Below, piece by piece: positions 1 through 9,251 of a stretch of 64,000 nt of DNA; the stretch's first letter is position 1; the number at the start of each line of letters is the position of its first letter. Origin of the DNA: Liolophura sinensis (Eukaryota > Mollusca > Polyplacophora > Chitonida > Chitonidae). A model generated the notes under the pieces. That model saw only the letters and a program-made list of their open reading frames with translations. It made no database searches and was not told the origin of the DNA. The DNA lies in the NCBI RefSeq assembly GCF_032854445.1, contig NC_088299.1, positions 16,485,608-16,549,607 on the forward strand. The letters are read 5' to 3'. The position numbers were made by a program, and so were the translations under genes.

Positions 1-1071
1 CATGTAAGTTTAAGTACAAAAAGCAATATTTTATGACCTTTATTTGGCTTTTCAATCCCTCTTCAATTTGTACTATCAGCCTGTATGTAGTTAAGACAAA
101 TTTGTTTTTTGTTTTGTTTTGGGGTTTTTTTTAGCTGGGGGAGGAGGGGGGAGTTAAAGAGCTACATAAATGACAAACTGTTCTTGTAAGTCTTTCCAAT
201 TGCTGATAAGATTTCTAAAAGTTGCGAGCACAGCGCTTGTGTTACATTTACGTTAAGGTGGCTATTTTTGAACATCGTCCTGGTTAGTATTTTTGTAATG
301 ACGCTGCACTTGTCAGTATTACTGGTTCTCTGTTAGTTTGACCGTGGTTCTGCTGCGATCAACCTTCTTAAGGGCCTGACCACAAATGTCTGAAAATAAA
401 TTGTTTGCCTTGTATGTTGTTGTTTTCTGTTGGGTTGATGCTGCAATGTCATGAGCCGATTGGCATGTACACGTACGTACCTGATAAAGCTGGGTGGATT
501 CTTCCCGAATCTTCCGGTGTCCTTTTCCTGTAATTCCTGTGTCATTTTTATTCCGTAAAACACCAGCTTTCCTGTGGGCTCAATCATATTGTCCTGACCT
601 ATTACTCTCAATCGAACAAATAAATCTCCTCAGTCTTGGCGTCAAAACATTAGTATACCAGACGTCAGCCAAAATGGTCAGTCCAGTACAATAGTCAATA
701 TCAATATAGTCATTGCAAAGCTGTCAATATTATTAAAGACTTACAGTGTGATCAGAAATGCCTCTGATATGCAAACACGTTAAACACCACCCGTTGGTCA
801 TATTTGTCAACGGTGATGTGTAAAACACTCGGCACGTACGCGTCAAGCGCACGGCACACCTAGTCGTTACTGCTCACTTTCAAAACACAGATGTGTAACG
901 TATTGCACACCTGTGATGTGAGGCGCGGACAGGGCCTCATCTCTTTAAAATTCGGTTTCAGAACTTTTATATATTTGATAGATATCACATTACCAGCCAG
1001 TTTCTCTTCATCATACGTTAAACCCCAAGCACTCACTCGTCTTCATCATATGCACTTTTTACAGCGTTATG
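1..1071. other. Intergenic sequence, no gene seen
   Basis: AT-rich sequence with a T-rich and G-rich stretch near 100-155. Short open frames on both strands lack signal peptides, domain motifs or matching splice sites. I see no gene here. Confidence 0.5.
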
Positions 1072-1605
1072 TGGACAGTATGACAGTTTGGATTGTCCAG
1101 CACAACAGTGTGGCAGCTTGGATTATCCATTCAGACAGTGTGACAGTTTCGATTGTCCATCACGACAGTGTGACAGCTTGGATTGTCCATCACGACAGTG
1201 TGACAGCTTGGATTGTCCATCATGACAGTGTGACCGTTTGGATTGTCCATCACGACAGTGTGACAGCTTGAATTGTCTATTAGGACATTGTGACAGTTTG
1301 GATTATCCATCGCGACAGTTTGGATTATCTGTCACGACAGTATGATACTGGATTGTCCCGGACATGTGTGACAGCTTGGATTGTCCATCATGGCAGTGTG
1401 ACAGCTTGGATTGTCCATCACGACGGTGTGACAGCTTGGGTTGTCCATCATGACAGTGTGACAGCTTAGATTGTCCATCACCACAGTTTGACAGCTTGGA
1501 TTGTCCATCATGACAGTGTGACAGCTTGGATTTCCCATCTTCACATTGTTGCAGTTTGGACTGACCATAACGAAAGTTTGGATTGTCCAGCACGACATCC
1601 ATGAC
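1072..1605. repeat. 30-bp minisatellite, about 17-18 copies
   Basis: Tandem units of about 30 bp, core TGTGACAGCTTGGATTGTCC followed by ATCACGACAG. Units differ by a few substitutions, and a few near 1300-1370 are shortened. Because 30 is a multiple of three, both strands read through as decapeptide repeats: VTAWIVHHDS-like on plus, CHDGQSKLSH-like on minus. No splice sites or start context argue for translation. Confidence 0.9.
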
Positions 1606-2284
1606 AAGATGCATTTAAGAACCTTAAATAATTCCACAAGTGTTTATTTTTGTGTGCAGCTTGCGTTTCTAAGGCCTTATCATTAGTGCGATTTTGTCAG
1701 GGATCAGAATAAGATCATTTTGTTGAATTATTTTAATTCCTGGTGAGTATTTGGTCAATTCCATGGAACTTGTTCACTTATGCTCATTTTTAAACTTGTA
1801 TCCTGCCATTTAAATCGCATACTGTCTGAAAGATAAGATCATTTGACTGATCTAGGAATATTTGGAAAAATAATTTTGAGGACAGTGCTGATTTCAAGAA
1901 TTTCACTGAAATTTAAACACCAGATATTTGACACTTGTGCATATATTGTATTGCAACCATGTAGCTATTTGTTTTTACGCTTCTTGATCAAGTGTTTTGA
2001 GAAATCACAGAAAATTTGAAGGAGTTTTTTAATTTTATGATTTCGAAATTATTATGTAGCACCCGTCACATTTTGGATGAATTTCCTAAAATTTCCTAAA
2101 AAATATACATATACATAAATGTCTCTCTTTGTTTTCTTCTTTCAACTTGAAGAAAACATTTACACTGTGGGGTTACTTTTCTAATTTTTGTTAATTAAAA
2201 TGGCTAATTAGCTACAAATTTCATGTGACGGGAGCTACATCATAATACGTAGTACCCGTCACAATCAGTACAATTAAGTGCAGA
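1606..2284. other. AT-rich intergenic sequence
   Basis: No gene seen. It contains three copies of a 16-bp motif, TGTAGCACCCGTCACA: at 2055-2070 on plus, 2224-2239 inverted, and 2248-2263 as a variant. More copies occur near 4.1-4.5 kb. Confidence 0.5.
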
Positions 2285-2343
2285 GACTGTATTAACTGAT
2301 TTAGGCCTTGGGGGTGTGATCACAGGAAACTATTGCTTATTTC
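2285..2343 (+). pseudogene. Truncated copy of the exon-like segment at 2706-2800
   Basis: This stretch repeats the acceptor (CTGATTTAG) and first ~12 codons of the exon-like segment 400 bp downstream. The shared reading is LGLGGVI-x-GNY. Five of the seven codon differences are silent third-position changes. The frame then reaches a TAG after CLFQ, so this copy looks broken or is a very short exon. Confidence 0.4.
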
Positions 2344-2705
2344 AATAGTGAATGTACCGATATAAATGTACAAAATGGAAATTCTGAATGTAATTAATTT
2401 CTGCTTTAACACGTTCAATTATCGTTTAATCTGTCCCAGATCACATGGTCTGTCCTATTCTGCGTGCTTGTCGCATAAGAAGCAAATTAGAATTTAATGT
2501 AAATATTAACAGCAGCTTAAAATAATTTCTTTTTGCTAATGACCATTTCAGGCACATGTATGCAATCTGAACATTTCGTGACAAGATCTTCAAGGCAGTG
2601 TTAATAGTTCACCTGTACCACATACCTCCACGGCGGCCATAGTTATCAATTCAAAAAGGAATTGATGATATGCTTTCTACATGTAGATTGTATTGACTGA
2701 TTTAG

Positions 2706-2800
2706 GTCTCGGTGGTGTCATTAAAGGAAACTATTATCCATTAGTCGGACATTTAAATGCAAACAAGGCAGTAAAGAAAAAATTTGAGAACAATTTTCAA
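2706..2800 (+). CDS. Candidate internal exon of an unrecognised protein
   Basis: A 95-bp open segment lies between a good acceptor (CTGATTTAG, ending 2705) and a strong donor (CAA then GTAAGAAAA, at 2801). It reads LGGVIKGNYYPLVGHLNANK and then a lysine/phenylalanine-rich helix, KKKFENNFQ. It enters in phase 1 and leaves in phase 0. I do not recognise the family. A diverged copy of its 5' part lies at 2285-2343, and its mainly synonymous differences support past coding function. No partner exon was identified in the window, so it may be part of a gene extending left, a retrocopy fragment or a transposon piece. Confidence 0.35.
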
Positions 2801-4446
2801 GTAAGAAAACATGTAGTAATGTGTATTCGATCAGGTTTAAAGATACTGTTATATGAAAAGAACAGATTACTCCATGTAAGCAAATCTGATCGCGACAAAA
2901 ACATGCCCATAGAAGAAAACAACAACCTGTATTCAGCTTTCTAGGAAATTTGGCAAGAGCCATAGGGCTTTACAAGCCGGGGGAACATATTGTGGAAAGG
3001 CATGTTGCTTTACATGCACACTGAATTTCTGAGTTTGACTTGGTTTAGTTTTGCTCAATAGTGGAATGTTAACCGTCTGCCTTCCTTTCATGTGTCTTTT
3101 AAAGTTGTGATGACTTTTAAAGCAGAAATGCCTTGTTAAGCATGAACATACACAATAATCAGTAGATGCATTCTAACATAATGTAAAGTGATTGGTATTT
3201 CTCATGCATTACCCCTTCTCGTTAAACCCTTGGGTTTTGCGAGATTTTATCAACCCCTGAAAACTTCACACCAGCTTAAATGTAAATAACCTAATAATTC
3301 TCAAGTTATAGGAACAGCTAAGTCATTCTAAAAAAAAACATGTCTGTTGAGGATAACCCAACCAGTCTCCAAAAATGAGCCACACTCTAAATTTTTTATT
3401 CACCTTCCAATGAATTTTCTTTAAATGTTACTTTCTTTAAAATCTCTGTCTTTAATTTCATGCCTAATTTCATTAGCCAGTATAAAAAAAATCCCCCTAC
3501 CGGCTGACCCTACTTTTATGATAGGGCTGTGTTAAGCCTAAAAAAGGAAATTTTTAAGGATACCATTAACTGTATACGTACACGGTAACTGTGAGAAGCA
3601 CTCAGGTGCATGTATTATGGCAGAACAAACGTTCACACCGTTAACACCAGTCACATTTTGATAAAGGTCACCAATCAGTGAATAGGTTTAATATGGGTAG
3701 ATGTATCGATAGAAGATCAATAAACATAAGTCAGTTAGTATTGGCTGTAACATATTCGTCTTTATTCTGGTATACTAAAAACTAAACAATAGGCCTATAT
3801 GTCACAAATTCACTGGAACTTAGTACACTCTGTGCCCTGATGTATTAGGCCAAGTATTGGGTATATAGTGGAAGATGGCACAACTATTATCAACCTAATT
3901 CCCCATGTCAGACTAAGGTATTTCACCTACACACAGAGTGGGATAGACACAGTGACAGACACGTGATGATGCAAAAGTTCAGGCAACTAACATCATCACT
4001 CACGTTGAAATAATTACTTGAAACCAGTAAATGTCATTTATAAATGTACTGTCTGGTTCTTCTATTGCTTTTAAAATAAATTTAGGTGGCACAGTTTCAA
4101 GCATGTCGCACCCATTACAAGACCTGTAGCACCTGTCACGGAAATGGTTTTGATTCGACAGGGCTAATACTGTATCTGTATCTCTTAGTCTGCAGTGATG
4201 CATGAACAGTATTCACTCAACCAATCTTCAAGCCTAAAATTTGGGTTCAGTCTTAAATCAGAGGGATCAGTAAAGATGTCAAAGTCATCAGTGATTTTTG
4301 TATGTAGCACCCGTCACATTAGGCAAAACTAGCCTCTATTATGATCGGTTTATGTCTCCTAATAACTTTTGCCCTCTTGATATATTTCCCAGGATGATCA
4401 TTTCTTGCTGTGTTAAGAATGGCAGTGTCCTTACGGTTTTTAACTG
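2801..4446. other. Intergenic sequence
   Basis: AT-rich with no supported gene. Variants of the TGTAGCACCCGTCACA motif occur at 4104-4119, 4125-4140 and 4303-4318, with another at 4484-4499. Confidence 0.4.
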
Positions 4447-4452
4447 TTTATT
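4447..4452 (-). terminator. Candidate poly(A) signal for the lectin gene
   Basis: AATAAA on the minus strand about 355 bp beyond the lectin stop codon. It is the first clear match I see downstream. Chance matches are common in AT-rich DNA. Confidence 0.3.
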
Positions 4453-4620
4453 TGATACCTGAATGAATAAAAAACAATCTGAATGTAGGACTCGTCACGT
4501 GGGATTGACCATATACAGAAAGCACGTGGAACAGTGTCCGCACATGTATTAAAGCTCTCAAAGAGGTCCAGACAGAGAATGGCGGGTTTTTCGATTTAAC
4601 TGGTTTTGATAGTCTGTAGA

Positions 4621-4766
4621 TTTTTTTTTTTTTTTGATTGATGTTTTACGCCGTACTCAAGAATATTTCACTTATACGACGGCGGCCAGCATTATGGTTG
4701 GTGGTAACCGGGCAGAGCGAGTGGGAAACCCATGACCATCCGCAGGTTGCTGCCAGACCTCCTCTG
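4621..4766 (-). mobile_element. SINE family A, 3' part
   Basis: Poly-T, then GTTTTACGCCGTACTC, TATACGACGGCGGCCAGCAT and CCATCCGCAGGTTGCTG-type blocks. These are the reverse complement of the tail half of the fuller SINE at 7102-7357. The tRNA-like head is missing (5'-truncated copy). Confidence 0.8.
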
Positions 4767-4807
4767 TAGAGGAGTAAATACTATGTACGATAGACTATGT
4801 CTGAATG

Positions 4808-5031
4808 TTAGGTCATAGTAATCTCACACAATCCACGATATTTCGAGTCCACATATCCATCATCCAATCCAAACTGTCCAAAATAGTGTCCCCCAGAGAT
4901 GAGGTTCTTCTCACTGCCTCTGACTCTGTCTGGTTGTCCTCCGTGCCAGAATTTGCTGCTAAGAGGAATTGGTACTCCTGATAGCCACGCCCACTCTGAA
5001 CCCAGCCTGTATGCTCCAAGCCAGTAGGACC
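4808..5031 (-). CDS. Lectin gene exon 3: C-terminal half of the C-type lectin-like domain
   Basis: The acceptor CTGCCTTAG precedes 5031. With the A carried from exon 2 the frame reads R-SYWLGAYRLGSEWAWLSG, then FWHGGQPD, and ends LCEITMT-stop (stop 4810-4808). The WLG, W-W-SG, W-GGQPD and final CE pattern is diagnostic of the family. A different frame over the same bases is also open but has no such motifs. Confidence 0.85.
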
Positions 5032-8000
5032 CTAAGGCAGATGAGTGAATAAAGGTACTATAATGTTAAATATATGTCAAATATGATAAATACATTTAAG
5101 AAATACCTGTAAATATACGGCTATGTTGGAAAAAATACGTCACTTTAGTCTTTTGGCCAGAGTTTAAAAGGTCTTTCTATATATTTTGGAATCATGTGTC
5201 ATGGGAAGCGTCCTTTTTAACAATTATCACCATTTTTATCTGCCTCTATCGATAGCAATCGAAATAAAGTTTTCCCATGTCTGGGTAATAAAGACCATGT
5301 GCTGAATATTTATACCGTCGTGGAAACACGTTTCGTATGAAAAAAAATAGCTTCGTATGTCAACTGCATGTGGGTAGCTCTTAGGGAATCTCCAGGTCTG
5401 AATGGTTAGCCTTCTAGCGCAGAACATTGTTCGCATAAATACGGTCGCCATAAGTCCCAGCGCATGCTGGCTTCTTCTCCGACCGTAGACCTACGTGGGA
5501 AGGTCTTGCAGCAACTTGCGGATGGTCCTGGTTTGCCCCCGGGCTCTGCTCGATTTCTTGTCACCATAATGCTGGCCGCCGTCGTACAATGGAAATATTT
5601 TGAATACGGCATAAAAGACTCATAAAATAAATAATAAAATAAAAGTTTTTAGTTTGTGTACAGTTAATCTCACGGACAATGCAGACTGTTACGATATGTT
5701 TTTGCACTCGGCACTGATAGTTGCGGAGTTGGCTACAGGTAGGCCTAACTCCCATCTCAAGCAATGCAGTTGCGAGAGTTACGATGTGAAATAGCCCCAA
5801 GTGTGTCGGACTGACGCTATAAGTAACATTTAACGCTGTTGACACACCCATCAAAACTCCCCGAGCGTAAATTCAACGACAACCGCGTACTTTCTGTAGC
5901 CTGTACTTAACTGACTTTTTGTGAAACTCGCCGAACCAAAAGGGTCTGTTCATGACAAATAATCACGTTTTCTTAGCCTTTAAAGTAACAGTTAGTGAGC
6001 CAGCCCCATCATGTTGCTACTACCAGCGACTGCTTCAGGGGCCTGATAGTTATGTAGAGCGTCCGCCTCGAAGTCTGAAGACCTGAGATCAAATCCGGGT
6101 CGGATCATACTAAAGACTGAAATAATGGCACTCGTTGCTGCCTCGCTTGGCACTCAGCATTGAAAGGTTAGAGCATGAAAGCAGGACTGGTTGGACCGGT
6201 GTCAGTATAATGTGGGGTGTCATGTCTGGTATCTTCGGTATGATATTTCAGTGGCGGCAGCATTTTGGCGGCATGGACTAGCCCTGCCACAAGGAGACAC
6301 AGTGTATGTAGGCCTACACACACCTAATGCGCGTGTGAGCAGCGGTAAATGGCCCCTACCTAAAATCCGAAACATTTGTGGCTGTTCCACACTTAACTCT
6401 CGCAGCTACGTTGCTCGAAATGAGAGTTATCCCACTCTCCAATTATGTATGTATGTATGTATGTATGTATGTATGTATGTATGTATGTATGTATGTATGT
6501 ATGTATGTATGTACGTATGTATGTACGTACGTACGTACGTATGTATGTATGTATGTACGTAACCTAATGGTATAAACGACTTTTCTTTGGGTTTGTGAGG
6601 ACACTTGCGTTGACAACCGTGCTAGCGGAAACCTTTGTTGTTCTCATGGTTTACAGGCTAGGGTTGACATACCCATAAATTTCACCGCCGAGTAGGCCTA
6701 TACCGTATAAAATACAAATCAAATACAAATACAGCGATGCCGGTTATCAAGCTGCCATTTCTGGTTTAAAATATTGGTATATTTGGAATCTGCATAAATG
6801 GCTTGAGCTCCAAAAACATACTGAAGCCTACTTGGTCAATTAATGTACAAAGTGACAAAAACGTCTTACTCAATTCATTTCCGATTGTTTCCTTCATGTA
6901 CATGAACTTTTCGTCTGTGTCCAAAGAAATCAAATCCCCGCCCTTTTTCTGACATTCTTTCCTGCATTCTTCCCACAGACACTCCTCAGTTGTCTTCCAA
7001 AAACACAAATTCAGATTCTCAGCAAAGTGGAATCCCTCAATCTTTGGGCATTCTCCTGTGGTTAAGATAAAGGTTCCATTGTAAGTCCATATATCGGTAC
7101 AGGGGCTTCCGTAGCTCAGTTGATTAGCGCCCAAGCGCAGCATAATGACACAGGAGCCTCTCACCAATGCGGTCGCTGTGAGTTCAAGTTCAGCTCATGC
7201 TGGCTTCCTCCCCGGACATGGGAAGATCTTGCAGCAACCTGCGGATAGTCGGGGGTTCCTCTGGGCTGCCTCGATTTCCTCCCATTATAGCGCTGGCCGC
7301 CGTCGTTTAATTGAAATATTCTTGACTACGGCGTAAAACACCAATCAAATAAAAAAAATTATGGGTACATGTACATATACATCGCATCATAAGTCTACAT
7401 CAACATTTATTGCCTCTCTCTACCATTAATGGACCACCTAGAAGTAGCCAAATACAAATCAATGACTGTGTGCAAGAAACAGTCACCACGACGACGTACA
7501 TTTACTTTAGTGTTTTCCTCAGCATATTCAAATCTAGCAAAAACATTTTACAAGAGCCCTTTAGGTGAGAAATATCTAGGAAAATTGTCTGCTTTCACTG
7601 TTCACTATGCACTTTAACCCCTAAATGTGAACGAAGGATCTGTGTTTAGCGACATAATGTAAGGTCTTTTCCGAATGAATACACATTTGGTGTATTTTCA
7701 GGCTCTAGTAGCAGCAGAATAGGCGATAGCAGACCGACTTTACTTGTTACGTGCCTTGGAAGTGTAATACGAAGTTTCAAGACTTGGGCATGTACGACGT
7801 CTTTGTCATTTGTTATGCTATGCTATGTATTTAGAACCTTTATAAATGTTTGCTTTAAATGGAACATACGAAACAAAGGCGTTTCCGAAAGGGATTATCC
7901 TATATTTACCTCTTATAGTTTGACTGTTTCTTGCAAAAAAACGAGGCCAGCGGTACATTAATTTGTACTATCACACATCAGTGGCCTTCAGGAGTTGAAC

Positions 8001-8431
8001 ACAATATACGTTACAAATTCAAGACAAGCTAAATTTATAACGTTTACTTTGGGTCAATAGTATATATGTAAAATTCCCTGATGCTGTTTATCAGCTTTAT
8101 ATATGTATCTCTAAAACACTTGTTAAAATTGGTAACAAAATTCATCATCGTACTCACTGTTTTTTACTTGATAACGTCCTCCATTAGACTTGGTGTAATG
8201 CAGTTTACTTGTATTAGTGCTGCGATCAAAATCGAATGAGGCACATTTTTCATCGCTACTGCAAAAAACCATGGCTTCTACGGCTGAGCGGCTTGGTACC
8301 TCCTCGTACATGGATCCAGCCAGCTGACTGGACGACCGCCTATGACTGGTGAATATTCTCTCCTGGTCATCCAAACAAAGGACATTGGTTTGTAAGAATA
8401 AAAAAAACACACACAGATATGGAGTCGCCAT
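4808..8431 (-). CDS. Secreted PAN/apple-like and C-type lectin-like domain protein (three exons)
   Basis: Exons on the minus strand are 8431-8158, 7055-6870 and 5031-4808, joined in phase 1 and phase 1 at GTGAGT/ACAG and GTAAGA/TTAG sites, giving about 227 residues. The start at 8431 (MATPYLCVFFLFLQTNVLC) gives a clean signal peptide; an in-frame ATG at 8470 is possible. Residues ~20-91 resemble a PAN/apple module (FCSSDEKCASFDFDR). The lectin half begins ECPKIEGF, has W-EECRKECQKKGGDLISL, and ends YWLGAYR, WAWLSG, FWHGGQPD and LCEI. QPD is the galactose-type signature of the calcium/sugar site in classical C-type lectins, but the usual WND is replaced by LDD. Two extra cysteines sit in helix 1, and the C-terminal half has only one cysteine. 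Sugar binding is therefore uncertain. Role inferred: a secreted recognition or matrix lectin. Confidence 0.8.
5411..5645 (+). mobile_element. SINE family A, diverged copy in lectin intron 2
   Basis: It has CATGCTGGCTTC, CGTGGGAAGGTCTTGCAGCA, GCTGGCCGCCGTCGTA and a tail resembling GAATACGGCATAAAA ending in AAATAAATAA. The tRNA-like head is strongly decayed. Confidence 0.7.
5716..6445. mobile_element. MITE-like element with inverted ends, carrying a nested SINE
   Basis: The left end (5716-5850) and right end (about 6345-6445) are inverted copies sharing GTAACTCTCGCAACTGC-like and GATGAGAGTTA-like blocks. The interior near 5925-5990 has AACTCGCCGAACCAAAAGGG and CTGTTCATGA. The same ends and interior recur without an insert at 26445-26930. 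A family B SINE lies inside at about 6038-6325, so the SINE inserted second. Confidence 0.6.
6038..6325 (+). mobile_element. SINE family B, near full length
   Basis: The tRNA-like head is GGGGCCTGATAGTTATGTAG, with a B-box-like GATCAAATCCGGGTC. The body includes CTCGCTTGGCACTCAGCATT, GTCAGTATAATGTGG and CCACAAGGAGACACAGTGTA. The head matches the copy at 14519-14660. Confidence 0.7.
6445..6561. repeat. Tetranucleotide (ATGT)n microsatellite with ACGT variants
   Basis: About 29 tandem ATGT units, several changed to ACGT near the 3' end. It directly abuts the right end of the MITE-like element, so it may have grown from the element's terminus or target site. Confidence 0.95.
6870..7055 (-). CDS. 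Lectin gene exon 2: N-terminal half of the C-type lectin-like domain
   Basis: The acceptor CTTAACCACAG lies above 7055 and the donor TTGA-GTAAGACG below 6870. It reads ECPKIEGFHFAENLNLCFWK, then TTEECLWEECRKECQKKGGD and LISLDTDEKFMYMKETIGNEL. The long-form N-terminal cysteine pair and the helix-1 cysteine are present. The TEEC and EEC cysteines are additional. Confidence 0.85.
7102..7357 (+). mobile_element. SINE family A, full-length copy in lectin intron 1
   Basis: The tRNA-derived head has an A-box region TAGCTCAGTTGATTAGCGC and a B-box region GAGTTCAAGTTCAGCTC. The tRNA-unrelated body and the tail GACTACGGCGTAAAACACC with an A-rich end follow. This is the most complete copy in the window and the reference for the others. 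Confidence 0.9.
8158..8431 (-). CDS. Lectin gene exon 1: signal peptide and PAN/apple-like region
   Basis: The second in-frame ATG (8431-8429) is followed directly by a hydrophobic signal sequence ending NVLC. The first (8470) would put 13 polar residues ahead of it. The exon ends at a consensus donor, AAACA-GTGAGTACG, in phase 1, matching exon 2. The VFCSSDEKCASFDFDR stretch is the basis for the PAN/apple-like call. The usual third cysteine pair is absent. Confidence 0.75.
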
Positions 8432-8471
8432 GTTCCTATCCTTTCCTTCTGCTTTTGTCAGATACTTCACC

Positions 8472-9251
8472 TGTTGTTTGCCATGTGATCAAGCATCATT
8501 CCCTTCTGTGAGGATTGACTGTTCAGGATGGTGTTTTTGGTTAGACAGAAGCTAGAAGCTGGAGAAACACAAAGTTCGCTGTTATCAGGAATTCGGGCTT
8601 CCGTGACCTTGGACTAATGTGTTCTTATCTGCCACACAGCGTTCAGTGCATTTGACATCAGCTAATGAATAAGTGAAGAAGAGTATAGAGCCATTTGGAT
8701 GCAAAACAATACAAAAAAAGCGCTCACCAGCATGGTATTTATTTATTTATTTGACGCCGTACTGAAAAATAATGAACCGTCGTTGTGGTTTGACGTGAAA
8801 TTCGTTGACAGAGATCGCCGTATTTACCAGTCAGTAAATAAAGGCGTGTGCATCCAATGTAAGGAAAGTTAATTGCCAAAGGTAATTTCCTCTGCCTGAC
8901 CAAAACTCTCCAGCAGACCACGCTAGTATGCAAACATACATGTACTTCATTCGTCGAGAACATTTCCTTAAAATGCTGTACTTTTCACTGTTTTACAGGC
9001 TTATTCTGCTTCCAACTATATTGATTTTCATAGCTGGTTTTGACACTTTCCGACAAAGGGTACGTGGCTTCAAAATTTGTTCAGTAAAATAAAATATTAT
9101 TGTTGATTGTCGATGACAAAATTGTTTCCACGTCTTAAGATAAATGCGACTGAAAGAGTAAAGGACATGCTTTGGTGTTCGCGGGACCAGTGTCAAAATC
9201 GCGCGTGATATTACCTGTGTCAAATTAAATTAATTTGTTCAATTTAACATT
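8472..9251. other. Upstream region of the lectin gene, no further gene
   Basis: AT-rich sequence. A short, diverged inverted SINE-A tail is visible near 8727-8775 (TATTTATTTGACGCCGTACT). I see no TATA box that I would defend. Confidence 0.4.

Noticed and set aside
4813-5019. Minus-strand frame starting MEHTGWVQSGRGYQEYQFLL
   Set aside because: It is a different frame over the last lectin exon; the phase-matched frame gives a clear C-type lectin C-terminus.
6191-6575. Open frames with (MYVC)n or similar repeats
   Set aside because: Translation of the (ATGT)n microsatellite.
7100-7200. tRNA gene suggested by A- and B-box sequences
   Set aside because: It is the tRNA-derived head of a SINE: it cannot form a full cloverleaf as written and is followed by the SINE body and A-rich tail.
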